Origin: Chryseobacterium sp.
GTDB taxonomy: Bacteria; Bacteroidota; Bacteroidia; Flavobacteriales; Weeksellaceae
NCBI GenBank assembly: GCA_031277615.1
Contig: JAITMC010000026.1
Coordinates: 124,001-188,000 of the forward strand
Length of the DNA: 64,000 nucleotides
Reading direction: 5' to 3'
Part shown: one piece after another, positions 8,000 to 15,924 of the stretch
Layout of the letters: each line of letters opens with the position of its first letter
How positions within the stretch are numbered: the stretch's first letter is position 1
The notes under the pieces: model-generated
What the model was told of the DNA's origin: nothing
What the model saw: the letters and a program-made list of their open reading frames with translations, nothing else
Databases searched by the model: none
Program-made: the position numbers and the translations under genes

Positions 8000-9181
8000 T
8001 TATTCCCCGAAAAAAGCGTTGGAACTTCCGATCCATATCGCATCTTTCTTATTAAAATCAACATTTACCATGGCGGCTTTCGTCATTCTTCCCAGATTTT
8101 CCAGAAGAACAGGACGGTCGCCGTTTTCATGCCATACGTATAGTAATCTGATCTCGGCTTTGGAAAAATCTCCGTTGATATCTTCAAAGATAGGAGCATA
8201 GCTTACCTTTCTCTGCAGGATATAATTTTCTTTATCTTCAATAGCATCGGTGATTTCCCGGGTAGGATTAAGGTTGACTCCGCTTCCTGCAAAAGAAAAC
8301 AATGGTTTCAGGACGAAATTTTCAAGGTTTTCAGTATCCGGAAACTCATGGAGAAAATAGCTCTTCGGAACAAACTGATGCCGGAGCAGGGGAAGAAGAA
8401 ATTTGGAGATTTTAAAAAACCAGTTAGGATGGGTAATCCATTTTACATCCACCTCTTCACGGAAATCAAACTCCGTCACCAGATCAGGGATTCTGTCCAG
8501 TTCATCAAAGATAACGCGGTTGTAAATTCTTCTGATCTCAAACTTTTTGCCGTCTTGTTCATAAAACAGCTTTCTGCCTTCTTTTTTAACCTGAGTAAGA
8601 CATATTGTTTTTATTCCCAGTAACTGTTCGGTCAGGGCAAAATCTATCGCTGTTTTCTGCCTTTCAGGAAATATTTCCAGCAGAATAACATTTTCAGGAT
8701 TTTCATCGCCTACAATTAGTTCTTTCAGGTGATGATGAAATTCTTCATAAGGCATCTTATTTTTGATCTCCGAAAGAAAGGGGTAAACTTCACAGAAGGT
8801 ATCTTCAAATATTTTCTGAAACGCATACAGCGATGGGAAAGCCTGAAGTTCGATCAGTTGAGGCTCGGGTTCTCCGTTTTCGTTCCGGCATATTCCGAAA
8901 TCGATGGTGAAAAAATGAGGTTTGGCGGTATCATTGGGAACATTACAGCTTTCAGGGACTGCTCTCTGAAGAAGTTCAGCAGGAAGCGCTTTTATCTGGT
9001 CGATGATGCTTTCTGTAGCATCCATCAGTTTATCCTTGAATTCGCGGGTCAGAAAAATCGGACTTTCGGAAACTCTGAAACCGGGAGTGATCCCGCTTTT
9101 TTGAGCAAGAATATCTTTAAGCTGACTATATTTTTCCTGGGAAAATTCCTGATTAAACAGTTTTCTGTATTTTGGAATCAT
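8000..9181 (-). CDS. ATP-grasp-like protein, third ligase of the amidoligase cluster
   Basis: A 393-residue cytosolic protein with no clear family name. The C-terminal third has an ATP-grasp-like glycine loop with a lysine (FVLKPLFSFAGSGV, Lys292), then YILQRKV (about 320-326) and an acidic/basic pair in AEIRLLYVW (Glu343, Arg345). The N-terminal part has FTIDFGI and LIELQAFPSLYAF (about 91-121). Acidic motifs before the glycine loop would fit a circularly permuted ATP-grasp fold, but this is inferred from pattern only. It is the last gene of the six-gene minus-strand block, 152 bases after the amidotransferase-like gene. That gap holds its own hairpin, so expression may be uncoupled. Confidence 0.55.
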   Translation of the reverse strand: MIPKYRKLFNQEFSQEKYSQLKDILAQKSGITPGFRVSESPIFLTREFKDKLMDATESIIDQIKALPAELLQRAVPESCNVPNDTAKPHFFTIDFGICRNENGEPEPQLIELQAFPSLYAFQKIFEDTFCEVYPFLSEIKNKMPYEEFHHHLKELIVGDENPENVILLEIFPERQKTAIDFALTEQLLGIKTICLTQVKKEGRKLFYEQDGKKFEIRRIYNRVIFDELDRIPDLVTEFDFREEVDVKWITHPNWFFKISKFLLPLLRHQFVPKSYFLHEFPDTENLENFVLKPLFSFAGSGVNLNPTREITDAIEDKENYILQRKVSYAPIFEDINGDFSKAEIRLLYVWHENGDRPVLLENLGRMTKAAMVNVDFNKKDAIWIGSSNAFFGE

Positions 9182-9204
9182 ATTTTTTCTTTTGTGATGT
9201 TAAA

Positions 9205-9228
9205 AAATCGAACAAAAATGCTCGATTT
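9205..9228 (-). terminator. Hairpin in the spacer between the amidotransferase and third ligase genes
   Basis: Inverted repeat 9205-9214 with 9219-9228, 9 of 10 pairs plus a G-U, around a 4-base loop. On the minus strand it is followed by a T-rich stretch. It lies 24 bases upstream of the 8000-9181 gene. It could be an attenuator or a processing site. Confidence 0.35.
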
Positions 9229-9333
9229 GATTGTGTATAATTAACCTTAAGTGTACTTCTTAAACAGTTTGTACTACCTTAAAAACAACTTAAGTGTTTA
9301 ATAACTTTTGTGACTTTTATGGTTTATAAATGT

Positions 9334-10167
9334 TCAGGCTAAGGCTTCACAGCCTTTCAGAATGTTTTTTTTTGCAAACTGCAGGAACCTTGGAAGAATC
9401 TGGCTTCTCGTCAGCACGATTTTGCCTTCATCATCTATTCTGTCCATGGTTTCAAGATACTTCTCCATTCCGAAGCTTTCGATCATGGCTGCTTTGTTTT
9501 TTTCATCTTTAAGATTTTCTACCATGCCCAACGGATCTGCTTCCGGATGGAACTGGGTTCCGAAAATTTCATCAGAAAAACGAACCGCCATTACCGCTCT
9601 TTCCAGGTTGATGTGAGGACGGAATTTCTCAATCGCAGTGATCTTCATTCCCAGTTCGTCAAAGCGTTTCATATCAGGCTCTATAAACTGATAAGCTCTT
9701 GAATCCACGGCATAGAAAGGATCCTTAAGATTTTTGAATAAAAATTCCTCTTTTCCTTCATCTGTTTTATGAACCGGCATTACCCCGAAAGAATAGGATT
9801 TCCTTTTACAGATATTTCCCAGTTTCCAGTGAATGCTGGCTAGTTGAAAAGAATGGCAGATCAGGAAAACATATTTTTTATCCTCATGAGATGTATTGTG
9901 TTCAAACACAGCATCCAGAAAACCGGCAAACTTATTTTCCCATTCCAAACCTTCACGGTGGGGATTTCCCGGACCTCCTGATGAAATATAAATATCAAAA
10001 TCTTCAATATCGGGCATCTCATTTTTAAACCTTACATCAAAAGTTTGAATGATTACATTGTCTTCAGAATTGTGTTGGAATGCCTCAGAAATTTCTTTAA
10101 TATTCCTGAAACCCTGATTCACATGGTTGTTGTTCATGTCCAGCAGGGCAATTCGGATATCTTTCAT
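9334..10167 (-). CDS. Class I glutamine amidotransferase-like / gamma-glutamyl hydrolase-like protein
   Basis: A 277-residue protein with the class I GAT fold. It shows an oxyanion-type loop SSGGPGNP (62-69), a nucleophile Cys104 in FLICHSFQLA, and the catalytic pair His207 and Glu209 in GTQFHPEAD. The usual G-x-C-x-G elbow is altered: the Cys is preceded by Ile and the second Gly is Phe. It has no synthetase domain. It could therefore hydrolyse gamma-glutamyl amides, like PuuD-type enzymes, or supply ammonia to one of the ligases. It lies 35 bases after the GCS2 gene in the same block. Confidence 0.8.
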   Translation of the reverse strand: MKDIRIALLDMNNNHVNQGFRNIKEISEAFQHNSEDNVIIQTFDVRFKNEMPDIEDFDIYISSGGPGNPHREGLEWENKFAGFLDAVFEHNTSHEDKKYVFLICHSFQLASIHWKLGNICKRKSYSFGVMPVHKTDEGKEEFLFKNLKDPFYAVDSRAYQFIEPDMKRFDELGMKITAIEKFRPHINLERAVMAVRFSDEIFGTQFHPEADPLGMVENLKDEKNKAAMIESFGMEKYLETMDRIDDEGKIVLTRSQILPRFLQFAKKNILKGCEALA

Positions 10168-10202
10168 ACTACTTCATATTTTTTGCAAAGTTACCAAAAA
10201 TA

Positions 10203-11321
10203 TTATGAAGCGGGTTCACCGTGGGTTATGCCGTACTCCGTCTCAGAAATCATATAATCAACCACTTTGGTAAGATCACCGGTTTCTTTAAAAATCTGGA
10301 GCTGACGGTCTGCTCCGGTTCCGTTTTCAATGATCTTCCAGGCATATTCCACTTCATTCCTGCATCCGAGATCATCCACAACATCATCAATAAATTCCAG
10401 AAGCTCTTTTAACAGGTGAGGATAGGGAACTGATTCTTCTTTTCCGAAATCGATAAGGTGAGCTTCAATGCCACTTTTGGAGGCCCGCCATTTATTTTCA
10501 TTCAGCAACAGCCGGCGATAGCTCCTGAAGCTTAAATTCTGTTGATGAAGCTTATAGATTTTGGCCACCAGGCATTGCATAATCGCTGCCAGACATACGG
10601 TTTCATCAATCCTTAAAGGCATATCGCAGATCCTGAACTCAATCGTAGGGTAGAACGGATGTACCCGGAGATCCCACCAGATTTTTTTGGCATTGTCGAT
10701 CGTTCCTGTTTTTACCAGTAAATCAACATAGCTGTCAAATTCTGCAAGAGAGTTGAAATAACTTGGGATACCGGTTCTCGGGAATTTAACGAAAATTTCC
10801 TGTCTGTAGGACTTGAAACCCGTGTATCTTCCGATCCAGAACGGGGAGTTGGTAGACAGCGCATATACGTGAGGCAGAAAATAACGCATGACATTCTGAA
10901 TTCTTACCCCTTCTTCGCGGTTGGGAATACCAATGTGTACGTGGAGCCCGAAAATAAGGTTTTCGCGGGCAACATCTCCCATGTCGTCTACAATTTTGAT
11001 ATACCTTTCCCCCTGGGTAATATTGTTAGCCGACCAATGGGAGAAAGGATGGGTTCCTCCTCCTGATACCCTGAGCCCCTGCTCATGGGCAATATTGATC
11101 AGATGCCTTCTCAGGTTCGTCAGCTCGGCTCTGGCTTCCTGGATATTCTGGCAGATGCCCGTTTCCATTTCAATCATGGATTCGTGCATTTCATGCTTCA
11201 GGTTTTCACTTAAAACAGCCTTTCCGCCTTCAATGATCTTGGAAACATGAGATATTAAGTCTCTGCTTTCAACATCAATGATCTGATATTCTTCTTCGAT
11301 TCCGATAGTAAATTGATGCAT
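10203..11321 (-). CDS. Carboxylate-amine ligase, YbdK/GCS2 family (COG2170)
   Basis: A 372-residue protein, the same length as E. coli YbdK. The start GIEEEYQIID is the family's metal/ATP-binding signature (residues 7-16). GLHVHIGIPN and EFRICDMPLR supply further glutamine-synthetase-fold active-site residues. The family joins a carboxylate (often the gamma carboxyl of glutamate) to an amine using ATP, through an acyl phosphate. The natural substrate here is unknown. It sits between an ATP-grasp gene (30-base gap) and the amidotransferase-like gene (35-base gap), which strongly suggests a shared pathway. Confidence 0.9.
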   Translation of the reverse strand: MHQFTIGIEEEYQIIDVESRDLISHVSKIIEGGKAVLSENLKHEMHESMIEMETGICQNIQEARAELTNLRRHLINIAHEQGLRVSGGGTHPFSHWSANNITQGERYIKIVDDMGDVARENLIFGLHVHIGIPNREEGVRIQNVMRYFLPHVYALSTNSPFWIGRYTGFKSYRQEIFVKFPRTGIPSYFNSLAEFDSYVDLLVKTGTIDNAKKIWWDLRVHPFYPTIEFRICDMPLRIDETVCLAAIMQCLVAKIYKLHQQNLSFRSYRRLLLNENKWRASKSGIEAHLIDFGKEESVPYPHLLKELLEFIDDVVDDLGCRNEVEYAWKIIENGTGADRQLQIFKETGDLTKVVDYMISETEYGITHGEPAS

Positions 11322-11351
11322 TTTTTTCCGTGTTTTTTATTCTTCAGTTCT

Positions 11352-12305
11352 TTATTTTACAGAGTCTTTCACAAAAGTTCCCCAGGAAATATTCGGTTTT
11401 CCCGGAACATATTCTTTTGCTTTTTCAATAGCCAGTTTGGCGGCATGCTCTACAATCCAGGCGAAATTATCTTCTCCTACCGAATTTCTGTCGGCATCGG
11501 GAGCCGGGTTGCAGAAGTCAATAGCATAAGGAATTCCGTCTCTTACGGCAAATTCTACGGTATTGAAGTCGTATCCTAATGCTTCATTCATTTTAATTGT
11601 ATAATCGTGAATGGTTTTCAGCAGTTTTTCCAGTTCATCACCCTGGGTCTGGTGGGTAGTGGCATATCTTAAATGATGGGGATTCCTAGGCTCATAAGGC
11701 ATGATGTGAACATATTTTTTGCCCAGACAATATACCCTGTAGTAATCATCAAAAATGATTTCTTCCTGAACCATCATCACCAACTGTTCCGTTTCTCCTA
11801 ATTTATTCCATAGGTCATCAGGATTTTCCACGCGGTAAACGTTTTTCCATCCCCCTCCGTCATGAGGTTTCATATAAGCAGGAAATCCTACATAACTGAA
11901 GATGTATTCCCAGTCATGAGGGAACTTCAGGTTTCTGAATGAGGTTTCAGAAGTATCCGTAGGTCTTTCGTGCGAAGGAAGAAGTACCGTTTTAGGAAGC
12001 GGAATTCCTAATTTGCTCATCAGGGCATTATTGAAAAACTTCTCGTCGGCACTCCACCAGAATGGATTGTTGATCACATATGTACCGTTGAGTGCTGCAT
12101 TTTTCAGATAAGCTCTGTAGAAGGGAACATCCTGCGAAATTCTGTCGATGATCACTGCATAACCGTAATCTGCACCCTGTTCCAGTTTGTCGATATTTAC
12201 GGGTTCAGCAGTAATTTCTCCGCCACCCAGTTCATTAACCTTGTCGATAAATGCCCAAGGAAATGTATCTTCCATACCGAATAGAATTCCCACTTTTTTT
12301 GCCAT
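11352..12305 (-). CDS. ATP-grasp ligase (second of the cluster)
   Basis: A 317-residue enzyme from the ATG at 12305. A longer frame exists, but its extra 26 residues are low-quality and the domain starts at AKKVGILFG. ATP-grasp landmarks are YMKPHDGGGWKNV (Lys146 plus Gly-rich loop, 144-156), VQEEI (179-183), NTVEFAV (Glu251) and AIDFCNPAPD (Asp263, Asn266). All residues needed to bind Mg-ATP appear to be present. The family makes an acyl phosphate and couples it to an amine. It lies 61 bases after the esterase gene and 30 bases before the GCS2 gene. The substrate is unknown. Confidence 0.85.
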   Translation of the reverse strand: MAKKVGILFGMEDTFPWAFIDKVNELGGGEITAEPVNIDKLEQGADYGYAVIIDRISQDVPFYRAYLKNAALNGTYVINNPFWWSADEKFFNNALMSKLGIPLPKTVLLPSHERPTDTSETSFRNLKFPHDWEYIFSYVGFPAYMKPHDGGGWKNVYRVENPDDLWNKLGETEQLVMMVQEEIIFDDYYRVYCLGKKYVHIMPYEPRNPHHLRYATTHQTQGDELEKLLKTIHDYTIKMNEALGYDFNTVEFAVRDGIPYAIDFCNPAPDADRNSVGEDNFAWIVEHAAKLAIEKAKEYVPGKPNISWGTFVKDSVK

Positions 12306-12366
12306 AACTTTTGTTTTTAATTGGTGTGTTTTAAATAAATTATCTTTCTTACTAATGTACGTTTTT

Positions 12367-13080
12367 TTAAGAGAAAAAAGCACCTATGAATGTTGGGAAA
12401 ACCATTCTCCATAAAGGCCAGTCATGATTGATCCATTTTCTTTCATCATACCAGAAGTCAATTCCTTTGGCACTTAGGATTTCTGCCATTTCAATATTCT
12501 TATCCCTGCAGATATCCTGGTCGGAAGTACTCAGGACAATATGCATATGTTTGTATTTCCAGGCTTCATCATTCTTCACAAACTCCCTGGGACAGTTGAA
12601 ATACACCAGTTCGTCCGAATATCCGTCCATAAAATTCCGGATACTGAAAGCCCCAGAAAGACAGAAAAGATGAGAAACAACATCCGGAAACCTGAAGGCA
12701 AAATTGGCGGCATGGTAGCCCCCGAAACTGGCTCCTGCTACAGCGACACGGTGTGTTTTGTGGAGTTTCTGGATATACGGAATAAATTCCCTGATCAGGA
12801 ACTGTACATAGAGTTCATAATTCTTGATCCTTTTCTGAGGCGGAATCTTTTCATCATAAAAACTCCAGCTGTCAATGGTCTGGATATTATACAGTTTTAC
12901 CTTTCCCTGCTCAATGAACCAGTTGATGCTGCCATTGAGATGAAAATCATGATTTTGGGTATACTGTCCCTGAGAAGTCGGAAACATAATGACCGGATGT
13001 CCGTAATGTCCCGTAACCTCTATTTTAAGGCTTGTTCCCAATATATTGGAATAATAGTCTGTATGTTCTATATGAGGCAT
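12367..13080 (-). CDS. Esterase-D-like alpha/beta hydrolase
   Basis: A 237-residue protein without a signal peptide. The nucleophile elbow VAGASFGGYHA gives Ser118, the likely acid is Asp187 in LSTSDQD, and the catalytic His is His219 in WINHDWPLW. The fold resembles esterase D / S-formylglutathione hydrolase-like enzymes. Its place between two ATP-grasp genes suggests that it acts on an ester or thioester of the cluster's product or substrate, or as a transacylase. It is 69 bases after the first ATP-grasp gene; that spacer holds a hairpin. Confidence 0.85.
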   Translation of the reverse strand: MPHIEHTDYYSNILGTSLKIEVTGHYGHPVIMFPTSQGQYTQNHDFHLNGSINWFIEQGKVKLYNIQTIDSWSFYDEKIPPQKRIKNYELYVQFLIREFIPYIQKLHKTHRVAVAGASFGGYHAANFAFRFPDVVSHLFCLSGAFSIRNFMDGYSDELVYFNCPREFVKNDEAWKYKHMHIVLSTSDQDICRDKNIEMAEILSAKGIDFWYDERKWINHDWPLWRMVFPTFIGAFFS

Positions 13081-13109
13081 CTTTTTATTTGATTTTTTAA
13101 TATTTCAAT

Positions 13110-13134
13110 CCGGTGAATTCCATGAATTCACTGG
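13110..13134 (-). repeat. Mid-operon hairpin
   Basis: Inverted repeat 13110-13120 with 13124-13134 (10 of 11 pairs, the odd one able to form G-U) with a 3-base loop. It lies between the ATP-grasp stop and the esterase start. No U run follows directly, so an RNA processing or stability element is more likely than a terminator. Confidence 0.5.
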
Positions 13135-13149
13135 TCTGTATGAATCAGA

Positions 13150-14364
13150 TTATGAAGTTAGCTTATTGCTTTTCGGAGGCAGGATATTCAGCATTTCTGT
13201 CTGTATTTTTTCGGCAGCACTGTCCAGTCTTTCCTGCACAATATCCGGGTCGGTAGATTTATAGACAATACCTACATGATGGTCTATTGGAAGGAACTTA
13301 ACGGCTTCTTCAGATTCAAACGCGCTGTAATCAGGATGTTTGTCTTTGATCAGAGCAACAATGAGCCCTGAATAATAACCTGTTGGTTTTGGGGCTTCAT
13401 AATTTTTTCCACGCAACAGTACGTCTTCAATCTTAGCCCATTCTCTCCAGATATTGACCTGGCTGGAGGCTTCAATCAGATCCGGAATGTGCGCACCGCC
13501 CACTCTGGATGAGGTTTCAAGGAAATACCATTTTCCGTCTTCCTTTCCGCGGATAAATTCCGTGTGGGTAGCCCCATTGATCAGTCCGAAACTCGAAAGT
13601 ACTTTTGCATTCACTTCTTCCAGGGCTTTGAATTCATCCGAATACCTGCCCAGTGTTTTAGATCTGAACACGCCTCCTTCATGGGAAACCTGCATCGGCG
13701 GAGCCAGATATTTCGATGCTGAAGTAAAGACAATTTCTTTATGAAAAGTCAGACTGTCTACATGATAAACATCCCCGGGTTTAAAACTTTCGAGTAAGAA
13801 CAGATGGCGTTCTTCCCCAAGAATATCCAAAGCCTCCCAAAGCTGTTCTTTGGACGTTATTTTTTTGATTCCCGATGCCGAAGCTTCAGACCTCGGTTTC
13901 AGAACCCAGGGAGCCGGCACCCGGTCTGTAAAACTGTTGACCTCATCATTATTAAAAACAGCTGTAAACTCCGGAACATTAATTCCCGAATCTTTTGCTT
14001 TCTGGCGCATCGCCAGTTTATCCCTGAAATACCGGTGCGTGGTCTGTCCCATTCCCGGAATACGGAATGTTTCCCTGATGAGGGCTGCTTTTTCTACATC
14101 ATAATCATCCAAAGCAACTACAGCATCCACTTTTCTGGTTTTCATCAGATGGGAAAACCCCTGTACCAGATGCTCCAGATTCCAGACCGAAGGTTTTTCT
14201 TCAGCCATATAAAATACTTCATCAATGGCGTGCCACGGCCAGTTTTTTTCTTTGATGCTCTCTGAAGTTACCAGGATGATTTTATTACCGAGCTTCTTCA
14301 TTTCGTCCATGAAATCATAGCCCTTGTAATAGCACGAAATACATACTATAGTTTTCTCCTCCAT
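13150..14364 (-). CDS. ATP-grasp ligase (first of the cluster)
   Basis: A 404-residue enzyme with a Rossmann-like N-terminal part and a full ATP-grasp module. It shows VLKPRSEASASGI (Lys156 and loop), LLESFKPGDVYHVDSL (Glu192 and following), THTEFI (Glu269) and FLETSSRVGGAHI (Glu283, Arg287). The last motif is normally E-x-N-x-R; here Asn is Ser. The layout resembles carnosine-synthase- or PurT-like ligases that make dipeptides or amides. A -7 box lies 30 bases upstream, so this gene probably leads the six-gene block. The substrate is unknown. Confidence 0.85.
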   Translation of the reverse strand: MEEKTIVCISCYYKGYDFMDEMKKLGNKIILVTSESIKEKNWPWHAIDEVFYMAEEKPSVWNLEHLVQGFSHLMKTRKVDAVVALDDYDVEKAALIRETFRIPGMGQTTHRYFRDKLAMRQKAKDSGINVPEFTAVFNNDEVNSFTDRVPAPWVLKPRSEASASGIKKITSKEQLWEALDILGEERHLFLLESFKPGDVYHVDSLTFHKEIVFTSASKYLAPPMQVSHEGGVFRSKTLGRYSDEFKALEEVNAKVLSSFGLINGATHTEFIRGKEDGKWYFLETSSRVGGAHIPDLIEASSQVNIWREWAKIEDVLLRGKNYEAPKPTGYYSGLIVALIKDKHPDYSAFESEEAVKFLPIDHHVGIVYKSTDPDIVQERLDSAAEKIQTEMLNILPPKSNKLTS

Positions 14365-14393
14365 ATAATGTTTTTTAATTTTTAGTAAAAATT

Positions 14394-14401
14394 CAAAAAT
14401 A
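14394..14401 (-). promoter_or_regulatory. Putative -7 box for the six-gene ligase block
   Basis: TATTTTTG on the minus strand matches TAnnTTTG and lies 29 bases before the first ATP-grasp gene, in a 140-base AT-rich spacer. No clear -33 TTG is seen at the expected spacing. It would let the block be expressed apart from the aminopeptidase-esterase pair. Confidence 0.45.
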
Positions 14402-14504
14402 AAAGCAATTTTTTATTGATTAATTAATGTTAAAAATTAAAATAAAATGCGTTTTTGAAAATCACTAATCAATTATACAGAGAAATTTTGTAATAAACTA
14501 ATTT

Positions 14505-15920
14505 TTACTGATAATTTTCAATTAAATCGGCCAGTAATTGTACTCCGTAACCGGTTGCTGCTTTTTCTTTGGCATATCCGGTGCTTCCGAATACCATTCC
14601 GGCAATATCCAGATGGGCCCATTTGGGATGATTTTCAATGAAATGTTCAAGGAATTTGGCTGCAACGATACAGTCTCCGATTGGTTTCATAGAAATGTTC
14701 TTCAGGTTGGCAACATCAGACTGGATGTCATCTTTCCAGACTTCCCATAACGGAAGGTTCCATAGCCTCTGGTTGGTCTTGTCTCCGGTTTTGAGGAGCA
14801 GTTTTTTAAGTTTGTCATCATTGGAGAAAAGGGCGCCGCAGGTATCTCCGAACATTCTTACGGAACTTCCGGTCAGTGTGGCAAGGTCGATCATAAGGTC
14901 TGTCTTGTAATTTTTGGCAAGATAGGAAAGCGAATCGGCAAGGATCAGTCTGCCTTCTGCATCTGTGTCCAGAATTTCAATGGTTTTCCCGTTATAGGCC
15001 GTAATAACATCACTTGGGAGAACTGCCTTCTCAGAAACGGCATTATCGGTGACCGGCAGAACGGCAATAATGTTCACGGGAAGTTTCATTTCAGCGGCAT
15101 AGATCAGCGTTCCGATAACGGCTGTCGCTCCGCCCATATCAGATTTCATATAATGCATATTGGCCGGATCTTTCAAAGAAACCCCTCCTGTATCAAAAAC
15201 CACACATTTTCCTACAAGGCCGAATGTCTTAGCATTTTTAGCGGATGTTTTATATTCCAGAATCGTGAAGGCAGCATCATAAGCACTTCCCTGATTGACT
15301 GCAAGATAAGCTCCTAACCCTAGTTCTTCACATTTTTTTCTGTTGAAGACCGTATATTTCAAATCATATTTTCTGGCTAAATTTTTCAGGTATGAGCTTA
15401 AAATAACAGGATTCTTAAGATTGGCAGGTTTGTTAAGCCATTCCTGGCAGGCCGTCTGCCCCTCCGTTAAAGCTTCTGCTCTTGAGCTGATAGTATCCAG
15501 TTTTTTCTGGCTCAGGTTTTCAAAATGGATTTCAAATTTTGAGTTCCAGAAAGGATGGGTTTTATCAAAAGGATAATGATAGGTTCCCATAAGAAGCCCT
15601 TTGATCAGTTCTTCAAACTGTTTCTCATTCAGGAAATCGGCCAGCACGAGAGTTGGGACAGTCTGAAGTTTTTCTTTCTGGGCCTGGGAAAACTTAAGGG
15701 CAGTCTGCTGGATTTCAAAATCCTGTACGTCTGATTTTCCTAATCCGAGAAAGTAAATAATACTTTCATCATTGGTATGAACGAACACCTCATTCTTTTT
15801 TCCGGAAAAAAGAGAAGCGATATTTTTATTGTATTTTTTACTCGTTTTTTTCCATTCTTCTTCCGTAAACAACTGGAAGATCTGTGAGTAGTTTTTGTTT
15901 TTTTTATTGATCAGTTTCAT
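14505..15920 (-). CDS. Leucyl aminopeptidase, family M17
   Basis: A 471-residue cytosolic metallo-aminopeptidase. All five metal ligands are present with the spacing of E. coli PepA: Lys238, Asp243 (VVFDTGG), Asp261 (MKSDMGG), Asp320 and Glu322 (DTDAEGR), with catalytic Arg324. It removes N-terminal residues from short peptides and could recycle peptides made or released by the neighbouring pathway. It begins 4 bases after the stop of the glycogen-binding esterase gene, so the two are translationally linked. The N-terminal domain is the usual variable M17 domain. Confidence 0.92.
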   Translation of the reverse strand: MKLINKKNKNYSQIFQLFTEEEWKKTSKKYNKNIASLFSGKKNEVFVHTNDESIIYFLGLGKSDVQDFEIQQTALKFSQAQKEKLQTVPTLVLADFLNEKQFEELIKGLLMGTYHYPFDKTHPFWNSKFEIHFENLSQKKLDTISSRAEALTEGQTACQEWLNKPANLKNPVILSSYLKNLARKYDLKYTVFNRKKCEELGLGAYLAVNQGSAYDAAFTILEYKTSAKNAKTFGLVGKCVVFDTGGVSLKDPANMHYMKSDMGGATAVIGTLIYAAEMKLPVNIIAVLPVTDNAVSEKAVLPSDVITAYNGKTIEILDTDAEGRLILADSLSYLAKNYKTDLMIDLATLTGSSVRMFGDTCGALFSNDDKLKKLLLKTGDKTNQRLWNLPLWEVWKDDIQSDVANLKNISMKPIGDCIVAAKFLEHFIENHPKWAHLDIAGMVFGSTGYAKEKAATGYGVQLLADLIENYQ

Positions 15921-15924
15921 AAAC

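Noticed and set aside
12541-13092. 183-codon plus-strand frame
   Set aside because: It lies antisense to the esterase-D-like gene, has no recognisable motif and reads as a shadow of that gene.
8000-14364. Graspetide (RiPP) cluster
   Set aside because: ATP-grasp enzymes suggest it, but no short precursor ORF is visible in any spacer, and the GCS2 and amidotransferase-like genes do not fit.
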